Shown here: positions 56,007-64,000 of the stretch, one piece after another
Layout: each line of letters begins with the position of its first letter
Position numbering within the stretch: the stretch's first letter is position 1
NCBI GenBank assembly: GCA_947459295.1
Contig: CANHCY010000005.1
Coordinates: 21,602 to 85,601 of the forward strand
Length of the DNA: 64,000 nt
Reading direction: 5' to 3'
DNA from: Chitinophagaceae bacterium
GTDB lineage: Bacteria; Bacteroidota; Bacteroidia; Chitinophagales; Chitinophagaceae
The notes under the pieces: model-generated
The model's database searches: none
Told to the model about the DNA's origin: nothing
The model's input: only the letters and a program-made list of their open reading frames with translations
Program-made: the position numbers and the translations under genes

Positions 56007-56041
56007 TAATTTCCGAAATGCTTTTATTGTTTCGGAAATTA
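56007..56041. promoter_or_regulatory. Inverted repeat with two TTTCSGAAA quasi-palindromes, 20 bases apart
   Basis: TAATTTCCGAAA and TTTCGGAAATTA are perfect 12-base inverted arms around 11 bases. Each arm contains a self-symmetric 9-mer, TTTCCGAAA (56010-56018) and TTTCGGAAA (56030-56038). Their centres are 20 bases apart, about two helical turns, as for two dimers bound on the same DNA face. The gap separates the divergent SusC operon and the unknown membrane-protein gene, 33 bases before that gene's ATG. A terminator role is unlikely because no T-run follows and no gene ends here. Confidence 0.55.
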
Positions 56042-56073
56042 TAATTCATTGATTTTCAACAAATTAAAAAATT

Positions 56074-57309
56074 ATGCTTAAAAGGGGCAAGGAAGAAATT
56101 ATATACTTGTTAAATAAGTGTATTGAAAAATTTCAGCTTGAAACAGGAAAATCTGTCATTCAAAATACCAATCGTAAAAATTACGAGGCACTGGCTATAC
56201 AATTGAGTGAGATTAGTAACCTACTCCCTAGCACCGATGAAAAATATGGTCATGCGGTTTATGAACCAGATCCGCAGTATAATATAGCCAACTATCCATT
56301 TAGAAAATACGATATAACGGGCGGCCAAATAAAAGACGCCTTGATGGGGCTGGTAGCCAATCCGCGTTCCTTTTTAATCGATACCTGCTATATTTATTTA
56401 TACGGAGTGGGTAGACAGTCTTTTGAACTTAATCCGGTTGATATTTCGCTTGTGGCTTCCGAAAATTCCGAATCCGGCTCCAAAGACAGCTACTCCATCA
56501 TCACAGAAAATCAACAACTCAAATTAAAGCTTGCCTCCCTTGTAAAAGAGACTGACAAAAAAATCTTTACTCGGCTGCGGTTTTATAGAATGATTTTTAT
56601 TCCTCTATGCGTCTGTCTACTTATCTGTGGTATTTATTTTTGGAAGAAGCAAAATGAAAGCTTTACTGCACTCGATACCATAACCAAAGACTTTAATATT
56701 ATGCCCTACAGAGTTAGGGCTAGCGAAAAAAAGGATATAGAAGGCATTTGGCTTTGCTATACAGGATCGCCGCAAGCGAGACCTTCTGATCCCAACAGGT
56801 ACCATAAAGTGGTGGCCAATTTGGTAGAAATAAAATATAAAGATGGTTATTTTACCTATTACAGATATGGTGCAGGATTTAACCACACAGGGTATGTTCA
56901 ATTTGAATCACCTAATGTTTTATCGATTCACTCACGAATTATGAATGGTAGTAATAAAACTGAATATCCAAGACATAGTTTAATGAGTCTTACAAAAAAT
57001 GGTAAATATCAAACTTCCATATCCGCTTCTTGGAATTTTGATGCGGGAAATAATAAAAGAATTATTGGTATCAGAGAGGTCTATGAAAAAATTGGAACGG
57101 ATGGCCGCATAGAAGAGATTATCAATACACCTGCCAACGCAAGCTGCCAATGTAAAATTATAAAGTGGTATCAAAAAAACAATGACGTGCAAACTTTTTA
57201 TTTAAAAAATACCATTTTAGATTCGGCTAAAAATGTTCAATTATCTCAACTAATTGACGATAATAGCATTTTGCTAAAAGATCCTGAAACAGGAGTTGTA
57301 ATCCATTAA
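56074..57309 (+). CDS. Unrecognised single-pass membrane protein
   Basis: A 411-residue protein I do not recognise. Residues 1-170 are likely cytoplasmic: a helical start (KEEIIYLLNKCIEKFQLETGKSV) and a small mixed domain. One membrane helix (about 172-190) is followed by KK. Residues about 200-411 look beta-rich and extracytoplasmic (YKDGYFTYYRYGAGFNHTGYVQFE). An anti-sigma-like layout (inside, helix, outside) comes to mind, but no sigma-factor gene is nearby and no anti-sigma motif is visible. It reads away from the SusC operon across the paired palindromes, so both may be under the same control. Confidence 0.75.
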   Translation: MLKRGKEEIIYLLNKCIEKFQLETGKSVIQNTNRKNYEALAIQLSEISNLLPSTDEKYGHAVYEPDPQYNIANYPFRKYDITGGQIKDALMGLVANPRSFLIDTCYIYLYGVGRQSFELNPVDISLVASENSESGSKDSYSIITENQQLKLKLASLVKETDKKIFTRLRFYRMIFIPLCVCLLICGIYFWKKQNESFTALDTITKDFNIMPYRVRASEKKDIEGIWLCYTGSPQARPSDPNRYHKVVANLVEIKYKDGYFTYYRYGAGFNHTGYVQFESPNVLSIHSRIMNGSNKTEYPRHSLMSLTKNGKYQTSISASWNFDAGNNKRIIGIREVYEKIGTDGRIEEIINTPANASCQCKIIKWYQKNNDVQTFYLKNTILDSAKNVQLSQLIDDNSILLKDPETGVVIH

Positions 57310-57326
57310 ATGTATTAACGCGATAA

Positions 57327-58652
57327 CTATCTAGTTAATCTATAAATGGTTAGTGCGGCTCTTTTGATAATCAGCGGAAACTCTTTCAGGTTAATGGTTT
57401 CACCAGGTGCATGTGCACCTTTTCCTGATGATCCCATACCATCAACGGCATCGAGATACTTCGCTACATAAGAAATATCTCCAGCACCCCTCGAGCCAGG
57501 ATCCCCTTCAACTGCTGGTCCAAGTCCCATGCTAGTTGTTACGCCACTAATTACATCTAAAAGTTTTTTATTACCGGGTGTTGGTTCCATACTTGGAATA
57601 CCATCGTTAAAAGTGATTGTTGCTTTTGTACCATTCAAACTTTGTTCAACAATAGTAGTCATTGTTTTTCTAGCTTCTATTTTTTGTGCTTCCGTTAAAA
57701 AACGTAAGTCACCTGTAACGACTGCAGAGGGTGAAACAATATTTGTTTTTCCAATTGCTGTTCCTGTTGCTTTTGATCTATTAAAATTTACTTCTGAGCC
57801 TCCTACAAAAAGGCCTGGATTAAATGTTAAATATTTTTCTTGACTGAGTGTTTCTCTAAACGCATTTACAATTCGAGCGGCTTCATAAATAGCACCGTAT
57901 CCGCCTGCATTTGTAAAAACGCTTGCACTATGGCCTGTTTTTGCTGAAACATTTAATGTCCAAGAACTTGAACCTCTTCTTGCTGTCGCAATTGTATTGA
58001 GCCCATGTGCACTTTCAAAACCAAGTGCTATATCTGTCGTTTTAGCTGCTTCAATAAAGTGACCCCTACTTATTTGAAATGGCTTAGCAGAAGACTCTTC
58101 ATCACCGGTTAAATAAGCAATGATATCTGCATTATTTAATAGGCCCTGTTGTTGTAATGCTTGCAAAGCAATAATCATTACAACATCTCCACCTTTCATG
58201 TCGTAAACACCTTGTCCGGTTGCTACTGAATCATTTAGCATGGTGAATGGATTGGACGGCATATCTGGTTCAAAGACAGTATCTAAATGGCCAATCAAAA
58301 AAAGTTTTTTTGCAGTGGGTGATTTGGTTTTGTTATTGAAGCCAATGGTGGCTACCAAATGCCCGGCTCGTTTAATAGAATCAGGCATTGAAATCCACTC
58401 GGTTTTAAATTTTGCTTTTTCAAATTCTTTGGCAAATAAGGCGCCTACTTTTTTTACGCCCTCAATATTTAAAGTGCCGCTATTGATGTTTACAGATTCT
58501 TTTAACAGCGCAATGGCTCTTGGCATATTTTGATCTATATAGGCAATAATTGCTTTTTCTTCCTCATTCAAATTTGTGGCCTGGTCTTGTTGTGCAAAAA
58601 TAGGAGCCTGCAACACCAACATGCATAAAATAAAAAATACCTTTTTCATCAA
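57327..58652 (-). CDS. Secreted M20-family zinc carboxypeptidase
   Basis: A 441-residue protein with a signal peptide (FFILCMLVLQAPIFAQ). M20 zinc site: His122 and Asp124 in LIGHLDTVFEPD, the bridging Asp151 in GVYDMKGGDV, Glu pair in LTGDEESSAK, and the last His in GKGAHAPGE. The dimerisation/lid insert follows (WTLNVSAKTGHSASVF). It resembles glutamate carboxypeptidase (CPG2)-type members that release C-terminal Glu from peptides or folates. Gene position gives no further clue. It converges on the unknown membrane-protein gene with 17 bases between. Confidence 0.9.
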   Translation of the reverse strand: MMKKVFFILCMLVLQAPIFAQQDQATNLNEEEKAIIAYIDQNMPRAIALLKESVNINSGTLNIEGVKKVGALFAKEFEKAKFKTEWISMPDSIKRAGHLVATIGFNNKTKSPTAKKLFLIGHLDTVFEPDMPSNPFTMLNDSVATGQGVYDMKGGDVVMIIALQALQQQGLLNNADIIAYLTGDEESSAKPFQISRGHFIEAAKTTDIALGFESAHGLNTIATARRGSSSWTLNVSAKTGHSASVFTNAGGYGAIYEAARIVNAFRETLSQEKYLTFNPGLFVGGSEVNFNRSKATGTAIGKTNIVSPSAVVTGDLRFLTEAQKIEARKTMTTIVEQSLNGTKATITFNDGIPSMEPTPGNKKLLDVISGVTTSMGLGPAVEGDPGSRGAGDISYVAKYLDAVDGMGSSGKGAHAPGETINLKEFPLIIKRAALTIYRLTR

Positions 58653-58776
58653 TCGTTTTTTAAATATTCCCTAAATATAGTATTAAATTAAATGGGTTAA
58701 TAACCTATTGATAGATGTCGCTTTCTTTGTTTTTGAACCTAATCAAAGCTATATTGTTGTATAACTAAACAGTAAC

Positions 58777-59373
58777 ATGAAAGCATTGTACATTTTTTTA
58801 GGGCTAGGCGCCATTTATATTGTTTTTCAATCTTTTATTGCTAATAGTGCAGTTAAAACGGAAAAGCAAAAATATAGGACCGTGGTTAAGGATGATGAGC
58901 TTGAAATAAGATATTATCCGGCAGCAACCATGGCCACGGTTTATTCGAGTGCCACAAACTACAAGTCAGTTTCAAGCAGTGGTTTTGGAAAACTAGCGCG
59001 TTTTATATTTGGCGGCAACAAAGAAAACGAAAGCATTGCAATGACGGCTCCAGTAAGAATGAATATGTCAGAAAAGGGCGCAGAAATGAGTTTTGTAATG
59101 CCAACAAAATACAATGAAAGTAATTTACCTAAACCCAATGACGAGAGCATTCGCATTCATGAGTCAGCTCCGCAATACGTTGCAGTGATTTCGTTTGGCG
59201 GCTATGCCAACGACGAAAAAATAACGCTGTATAAAAACAAAATATTACAAATACTCTCACGTCGTAATATAAAAGTAACAGGTGATTACACGTTTTTAGG
59301 TTATAACGCACCTTACCAAATGATTGCAAGAACCAATGAAATTGCCATTCCTATAGAATGGAAAGAACAATAG
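58777..59373 (+). CDS. SOUL/HBP-family haem-binding-like protein
   Basis: A 198-residue protein with an N-terminal hydrophobic anchor (LYIFLGLGAIYIVFQSFI). SOUL motifs: KDDELEIRYYPAATMATV, ARFIFGGNKENESIAMTAPVRM, MSFVMPTKYN and RIHESAPQYVAVISFGGYA, then a final strand region (YQMIARTNEIAIPIEW). Eukaryotic relatives bind haem or porphyrins, while many bacterial members have not been tested. It lies 54 bases before the TonB-receptor gene, separated by a nested inverted repeat. Haem uptake by that receptor would be consistent, but is unproven. Confidence 0.88.
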   Translation: MKALYIFLGLGAIYIVFQSFIANSAVKTEKQKYRTVVKDDELEIRYYPAATMATVYSSATNYKSVSSSGFGKLARFIFGGNKENESIAMTAPVRMNMSEKGAEMSFVMPTKYNESNLPKPNDESIRIHESAPQYVAVISFGGYANDEKITLYKNKILQILSRRNIKVTGDYTFLGYNAPYQMIARTNEIAIPIEWKEQ

Positions 59374-59376
59374 AAT

Positions 59377-59430
59377 ATTGTTAAAGGCGTTATAGAATTC
59401 AACCAATTTGAGATTCTATTGTTTAACAAT
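59377..59430. repeat. Nested inverted repeat between SOUL and TonB-receptor genes
   Basis: Outer arms ATTGTTAAA (59377-59385) and TTTAACAAT (59422-59430) are perfect 9-base complements. Inner arms ATAGAATTCAA (59392-59402) and TTGAGATTCTAT (59408-59419) pair with one bulged base around CCAAT. Together they could fold into a long interrupted hairpin filling most of the 62-base intergenic gap. No T-run follows, so a simple terminator is not supported; an attenuator or operator is possible. Confidence 0.45.
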
Positions 59431-59435
59431 CATCT

Positions 59436-61748
59436 ATGCGTTATAAAATACATGTTTTTTGCTTTCTCATTTATCTTGCGGGGAATTTTGGACCCATTAT
59501 TGCTCAATCAACGGTTGTAGTAAGTGGTAGTGTGCGAGACAAACAAACCGGCGAGTCTTTAATTAAGGCCGTGGTGCGCATTCAAGAGTTACCCAATGCG
59601 GGTATTATTTCTAATGAGTACGGTTTTTACTCCCTGTCACTTCCAAAGGGCAATTACTCCGTTGTGGTATCACAGGTGGGGTATGAGACACTCGTTCAAA
59701 AAATAAAACTAGACAGCAGTCAAACCATCAACTTTTCTTTACAAACAAAAAATTTGCTAAAAGAAGTAGTGGTGGAGTCGTCGCGAAAAAACGACAATCT
59801 AACCAAGGCACAAATGGGAACCGAAACCATTAACATGTCTGCGATTAGTAAAGTGCCTGTTATTTTTGGGGAAAAAGATCTTTTAAAAACAATTCAATTA
59901 TTACCGGGCGTAAAATCGGCGGGCGAAGGAAACAGCGGTTTTTTTGTACGCGGTGGTGGCGCTGATCAAAATTTAATTTTACTGGACGAAGCGCCTGTTT
60001 ATAATGCCACGCACCTACTTGGATTTTTTAGCACATTTAATAGTGATGCCATTAAAGACGCTACAATCATAAAAGGCAATAGCGCTAGTCAATACGGCGG
60101 CAGGCTTTCATCGGTACTTGACGTAAAAATGAAAGAAGGCAATAATCAAGACTACGCGGTGAATGGTGGCATTGGACTCATTAGCAGCAAAGTGAGTATT
60201 GAAGGGCCACTTCAAAAAAATAAATCTTCGTTTATACTTTCCGGAAGAAGAACCTATGCGGATATGTTTTTAAAAGCGACCGAAAAATTTAAAGACAATA
60301 TTTTGTACTTCTATGATTTAAATGCAAAAGCAAATTATCAAATCGATGCAAAAAATAAAATTTACGTGTCGGGATATTTTGGAAGAGATGAGCTAGGACT
60401 TGGCCAGGAGTTTGGTATTGACTGGGGTAATAAAACCGGTACGATCAGATGGAATAGAATTATTAGCAATAAATTATTTTTAAATACTTCTTTAATTTAT
60501 AGCGACTACAATTACAATGTGAAATTAAAAAATGGGGAAACCAATTTTAATATCAATTCAAATATTAAAGATGTAAACCTCAAACAGGATTATACGTTTT
60601 ATGCGAATGGAACCAACACGCTTCGCTTTGGATTTAACACCATCTTACATACCATCACACCAAGTACATTTAGCGGCACCGTAATTAATAGTGTATCTAA
60701 AGAAGGTAGAAATGGACTTGAAAATGCACTTTACCTCACAAACAATTATAGGGCTTCAAACCAACTAACCATTGATTACGGTGTGCGCCTATCGATGTAT
60801 ACATTAATGGGTGGCGATGTTTACAATATTTATGAAAACGGGATGCTTAATTCATCTATTAAACTAAGCAAATCAAGTTTTGGAAAAACCTATGTTAATC
60901 CAGAGCCCCGCATTACCACCAACTACCGTATCAATGACGAAACCAGTATTAAAGCGGGTTATGCTAGAAACGTGCAACACTTACATTTATTAAGTAATTC
61001 AGTGGCGTCTAGCCCATCCGATCAGTGGATTGGAAACTCTTATAATATCAAACCAGAAATTGCGGATCAAATTAGCGTGGGCTATGTAACAAAAGTATTT
61101 AAAAGCAATTTTGAATTCACGACCGAAGCTTATTATAAATACCTACAAAATCAAATAGACTATAAAGATGGTGCCGAAATAAATACGGTTTCGGATGTTG
61201 AAAGTGTTTTATTGTATGGTATTGGAAGAGCTTATGGGCTTGAGTTCTTATTAAAGAAAAAAGAAGGTCGCTTAACCGGCTGGATTGGGTATACACTTTC
61301 TAAAACAGAAAGAAAAATTGAAGGTATCAATGGGAATAACTGGTACAATGCGAGACAAGATAGAACGCACGATATATCGGTTGTTGGGATTTATGATCTA
61401 AACGATCGCTGGTCGATATCTGGTGTGTTTGTATATAATACCGGCGACGCGGTAACCTATCCAACAGGGAAATATACCATTCAAGGACAAACCCTTTATC
61501 AATACGCTGCTAGAAACGCCAATCGTATGCCGGCTTACCACCGACTCGATTTTAGTGCTACCTATGAAAAAAACAAAACTAAAAGAATGCACGGTTCTTG
61601 GAATTTTAGTTTGTACAATGTGTATGGTAGAGAAAATGCTTTCCGGATTAGTTTTAAAGACGATCCCAATGATCCCACTAGAACACAAATTATCAGGACC
61701 GCTCTTTTTAAATGGGTACCAAGTGTAACCTATCAATTTAAATTTTAA
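59436..61748 (+). CDS. TonB-dependent outer-membrane receptor with carboxypeptidase-like N-terminal domain
   Basis: A 770-residue protein with a signal peptide (FCFLIYLAGNFGPIIAQ). A CarboxypepD_reg-like domain follows at residues about 27-105 (VSGSVRDKQTGESLIKAVVR and NYSVVVSQVGYET). The plug domain has the TonB-region features KVPVIFGEKDLLKTIQLLPGVKS, GNSGFFVRGGGADQNLILLDEAPVYN and GGRLSSVLDVKMKEG. The barrel ends in F (SVTYQFKF). Such receptors (without SusD) import siderophores, vitamins or other small ligands. The DUF4249 gene starts 2 bases after its stop, a frequent pairing. Confidence 0.95.
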   Translation: MRYKIHVFCFLIYLAGNFGPIIAQSTVVVSGSVRDKQTGESLIKAVVRIQELPNAGIISNEYGFYSLSLPKGNYSVVVSQVGYETLVQKIKLDSSQTINFSLQTKNLLKEVVVESSRKNDNLTKAQMGTETINMSAISKVPVIFGEKDLLKTIQLLPGVKSAGEGNSGFFVRGGGADQNLILLDEAPVYNATHLLGFFSTFNSDAIKDATIIKGNSASQYGGRLSSVLDVKMKEGNNQDYAVNGGIGLISSKVSIEGPLQKNKSSFILSGRRTYADMFLKATEKFKDNILYFYDLNAKANYQIDAKNKIYVSGYFGRDELGLGQEFGIDWGNKTGTIRWNRIISNKLFLNTSLIYSDYNYNVKLKNGETNFNINSNIKDVNLKQDYTFYANGTNTLRFGFNTILHTITPSTFSGTVINSVSKEGRNGLENALYLTNNYRASNQLTIDYGVRLSMYTLMGGDVYNIYENGMLNSSIKLSKSSFGKTYVNPEPRITTNYRINDETSIKAGYARNVQHLHLLSNSVASSPSDQWIGNSYNIKPEIADQISVGYVTKVFKSNFEFTTEAYYKYLQNQIDYKDGAEINTVSDVESVLLYGIGRAYGLEFLLKKKEGRLTGWIGYTLSKTERKIEGINGNNWYNARQDRTHDISVVGIYDLNDRWSISGVFVYNTGDAVTYPTGKYTIQGQTLYQYAARNANRMPAYHRLDFSATYEKNKTKRMHGSWNFSLYNVYGRENAFRISFKDDPNDPTRTQIIRTALFKWVPSVTYQFKF

Positions 61749-61750
61749 GC

Positions 61751-62545
61751 ATGAAAAAAATAGGATTTTTTATAGCGCTTTTTGCCATAATATTTGTTGG
61801 ATGTGACAAAGAAATTACTTTAGAACTGAATGATAGCAAGCCTATGCTTGTAATTGATGGTAGCATTACAGATCTGGCCGGTCCTTATTTTGTGCAGCTC
61901 TCATTATCTACCTCCATTAACAACCCAACACGCATTATTGGCGTGAACAATGCACGCGTTATAATCACGGATCAAGCGGGCATTAAGGACAGTTTACAAT
62001 TTGTAAGCAACGGTCTTTATAGAACGCAAAAAATAAAAGGCATAGAAGGTGGAACCTACAACCTAGAAGTTGTGGTAGATCAAAAAAAATATACGGCGTC
62101 TGCTACCATGCCTAAAAAAGTTAATTTAGATAGCCTTCGCATTAATACTTTTCCATTTAATGGAGAAGTCAGGTATAGTGTGATTCCTGTGTATCTAGAC
62201 CCTGTAACGCTTGGCAACAGCTACCGCTTTATTCAAAAAATCAACGACACCATCGATCCAACTTTTCATGTGTTCAATGATAACCTTAATAATGGAAAAG
62301 TGAATCAACGACCATTAAGGGGCGGTGACGAAAATTTAAAAATAAAACCACGCGATAATGTCTTTGTAGAAATGCAGTGCATTTCAAGTGCTAGTTATAT
62401 TTATTACAATAGTTTAGATCAGCAAAGTGGCGCTGGACCTGGTGGTGGCACAGCGCCGTCAAATCCGCCCTCTAATATAGAAGGAGGTGCACTCGGTATT
62501 TTTTCGGCGCATACCGTGCAGCGAAAAACAGTTACGATTCGGTAA
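61751..62545 (+). CDS. DUF4249-family outer-membrane lipoprotein
   Basis: A 264-residue lipoprotein with its signal and lipid Cys in IFVGCDKE. The family signature is present: ITLELNDSKPMLVIDGSITDLAGPYFVQLS near the start and PPSNIEGGALGIFSAHTV near the end. DUF4249 members are almost always encoded after a TonB-dependent receptor and are thought to be its surface partner. Here the receptor stop is 2 bases upstream. I found no truncation; it is at the short end of the family range. Confidence 0.9.
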   Translation: MKKIGFFIALFAIIFVGCDKEITLELNDSKPMLVIDGSITDLAGPYFVQLSLSTSINNPTRIIGVNNARVIITDQAGIKDSLQFVSNGLYRTQKIKGIEGGTYNLEVVVDQKKYTASATMPKKVNLDSLRINTFPFNGEVRYSVIPVYLDPVTLGNSYRFIQKINDTIDPTFHVFNDNLNNGKVNQRPLRGGDENLKIKPRDNVFVEMQCISSASYIYYNSLDQQSGAGPGGGTAPSNPPSNIEGGALGIFSAHTVQRKTVTIR

Positions 62546-62567
62546 ATAATGTACCAAACATACTCTT

Positions 62568-64000
62568 TTGGAAAAGCAAAAAATTAATATTGTCTGGTTT
62601 AAAAGAGACCTTCGGTTAACCGATCACGCCCCTTTAGTTGCTGCGATTGATGAGCGCATTCCAACGCTTTTACTGTATTGTTTTGAGCCGTCTATTATGG
62701 CCGGAGAAGATAGTGACGAAAGGCATTGGCGATTTGTTTACGAATCGTTAGTTGACATGCAATCAGAACTCAATAAAAAAAATGCAAGGCTCTATTATTT
62801 TCATAACGAAGTGAAACCCGTGCTATTGGGCTTGCAAGAAGTATACGATATCCAAAACATCTATTCACATATAGAAGTAGGCAATAAAAAAACCTACGAC
62901 CGCGATGTAGACATCCAATTCTTATGTAAAGGGCATCAGATTATTTGGAAAGAATTTCAAATACATGGCGTTATTCGAAAACTAAAGTCAAGAAAAAATT
63001 GGAAGCAGCGCTGGGAACAAACCATGACATCGCCCATTGCTGTTCCGCCAGAACAGAATTGGAATACGATAGAACTTAAACCGGCACTATATCAAGCTCT
63101 GCAAGGTCCGGATTTATCAAAAAATATTACAACGCCGCATCCAAATTTTCAAAAAGGTGGTGCTACAATGGCTTGGCGTTATTTAGAAAGCTTTATTCAG
63201 GACCGGCACAAAAATTATAGTTATCACATATCTCAACCGCTATTGAGTAGAAAGGGTTGTAGCAGGATATCGCCTTACCTAGCTTATGGCAATATAAGTA
63301 TGCGGTCCGTATATCAATACACATGCGCTGCATACGCAAATGCCAAAAACAAGCGCGCACTTTCTAATTTTATTTCACGCTTACATTGGCATTGTCATTT
63401 TATTCAAAAATTTGAAGACGAATGTCGAATGGAATTTGAACACGTGAATAAAGCCTATGATGTCATTATAAAACCTAAAAACGAGGCTTATATTACTGCA
63501 TGGCAAGAAGGAAAAACGGGTGTTCCTATTGTAGATGCGTGCATGCGTTGTTTAAAGGATACAGGCTATATCAATTTTAGAATGAGGGCCATGGTTGTCT
63601 CTTTTTTTGTGTACAATCTTTGGCAGGATTGGAGGGAACTTCATTTTTTAGCACGTCAATTTTTAGACTATGAACCCGGTATTCATTATCCGCAATTACA
63701 AATGCAATCGGGGGTTACCGGCATTAATACCATTCGGATTTATAACCCTGTTAAAAACTCGCAAGAACATGACAGTGATGGGCTTTTTATAAAACAGTGG
63801 ATCAAAGAACTCAAAAACGTACCTGCCCCCTATATTCATGAACCCTGGAAAATGAGTCCCATTGAACAGACCATGTATGGTTGTATCATTGATAAGGATT
63901 ATCCTTCACCCATTGTTGATATTGAACTGTCTAGAAAAAAAGCCAGTGATATTGTATGGGGGTTTAAAAAAACGGACCGCGTAAAAACAGAGGGAAAAAG
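62568..64000 (+). CDS. Photolyase/cryptochrome family protein (3' end beyond window)
   Basis: The frame opens after a TAA at 62547 and has no ATG at its head, so the TTG at 62568 is the likely start, giving [16 protein letters not shown]. That segment matches the photolyase N-terminal antenna domain. The FAD domain shows [34 protein letters not shown] and [21 protein letters not shown]. The usual GDLAANNGGWQW motif is replaced by [12 protein letters not shown], so the N5-facing Asn and the proximal Trp are not conserved; the following RIYNPVKNS is normal. It may be a distinct cryptochrome branch. It runs off the right edge and follows the DUF4249 gene by 22 bases. Confidence 0.85.
   Translation, partial: MEKQKINIVWFKRDLRLTDHAPLVAAIDERIPTLLLYCFEPSIMAGEDSDERHWRFVYESLVDMQSELNKKNARLYYFHNEVKPVLLGLQEVYDIQNIYSHIEVGNKKTYDRDVDIQFLCKGHQIIWKEFQIHGVIRKLKSRKNWKQRWEQTMTSPIAVPPEQNWNTIELKPALYQALQGPDLSKNITTPHPNFQKGGATMAWRYLESFIQDRHKNYSYHISQPLLSRKGCSRISPYLAYGNISMRSVYQYTCAAYANAKNKRALSNFISRLHWHCHFIQKFEDECRMEFEHVNKAYDVIIKPKNEAYITAWQEGKTGVPIVDACMRCLKDTGYINFRMRAMVVSFFVYNLWQDWRELHFLARQFLDYEPGIHYPQLQMQSGVTGINTIRIYNPVKNSQEHDSDGLFIKQWIKELKNVPAPYIHEPWKMSPIEQTMYGCIIDKDYPSPIVDIELSRKKASDIVWGFKKTDRVKTEGK

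Noticed and set aside
56007..56041. Reading the inverted repeat as a terminator
   Set aside because: No T-run follows, and both flanking genes start here rather than end here.
1..64000. CRISPR arrays, insertion sequences, tRNA or rRNA genes
   Set aside because: I saw no regularly spaced direct repeats, transposase motifs or cloverleaf-like or rRNA sequence; a tRNA could still be missed by eye, but the small gaps leave little room.

Overview
The window is AT-rich, densely coding DNA from a member of the Bacteroidota, most likely a Chitinophagaceae-like (freshwater or soil, Sediminibacterium-type) bacterium. The evidence is a SusC/SusD pair, a second TonB-dependent receptor followed by a DUF4249 lipoprotein, two roughly 1,060-residue sortilin/VPS10 (BNR-repeat) secreted proteins, many signal peptides ending in A-Q, TAnnTTTG-like promoter boxes and weak Shine-Dalgarno sites. 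I see no rRNA, tRNA, CRISPR array, insertion sequence or phage gene. No gap between genes exceeds about 200 bases, and no recognisable transcription-factor gene is present.

Layout. (1) 1-875: the 3' end of a TolC-type outer-membrane gene. (2) 0.9-11.5 kb: two divergent carbohydrate-related units. The left unit encodes a DUF4838 glycosidase-like protein, a six-repeat DUF6150-like protein and a VPS10 protein. The right unit encodes a secreted esterase/peptidase and a GH20 hexosaminidase and ends in a strong hairpin terminator. (3) 11.5-16.3 kb: a Tat-exported Gfo/Idh oxidoreductase, an FGE-like protein, ApbE, MtgA and an SdpI-like membrane protein. (4) 16.3-25.5 kb: a haem-c/FG-GAP protein, a thioredoxin-fold protein without CXXC, a lipase-like hydrolase, then rmuC, mnmH, an EamA transporter and a glycosyltransferase with a non-ATG start, a 42-residue lipoprotein and an SSS symporter.

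(5) 25.5-36.9 kb: a second VPS10 protein, an alpha-galactosidase-like glycosidase and a compact operon that fits non-phosphorylating L-fucose oxidation: FucP permease, mutarotase-like protein, two SDR dehydrogenases, a UxaA-type dehydratase and a FAH-type diketo-acid hydrolase. A repeat-rich control region lies upstream. (6) 36.9-42.0 kb: a PqqB-like metallo-hydrolase, a GNAT, a small secreted protein, arginase with ornithine aminotransferase, and a pectinesterase.

(7) 42.0-46.5 kb: a photolyase/cryptochrome operon. It contains a protein whose FAD domain precedes an antenna-like alpha/beta domain (apparent circular permutation), a flavin reductase, and a PhrB-type homologue that has lost Fe-S cysteines. 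A YceI/cytochrome b561-like pair follows upstream. (8) 46.5-59.4 kb: a MoxR-type ATPase with a VWA protein, a DctA-like symporter, a SusC-SusD-SGNH unit, an unrecognised single-pass membrane protein reading away from it across a paired-operator-like sequence, an M20 peptidase and a SOUL protein. (9) 59.4-64 kb: a TonB receptor, a DUF4249 lipoprotein and a third photolyase/cryptochrome family gene that runs off the right edge.

The most interesting content is the set of three divergent photolyase/cryptochrome family proteins, each lacking a hallmark of its class. The apparent circular permutant is the strongest candidate for something undescribed. All assignments come from reading motifs by eye; no database search was run.
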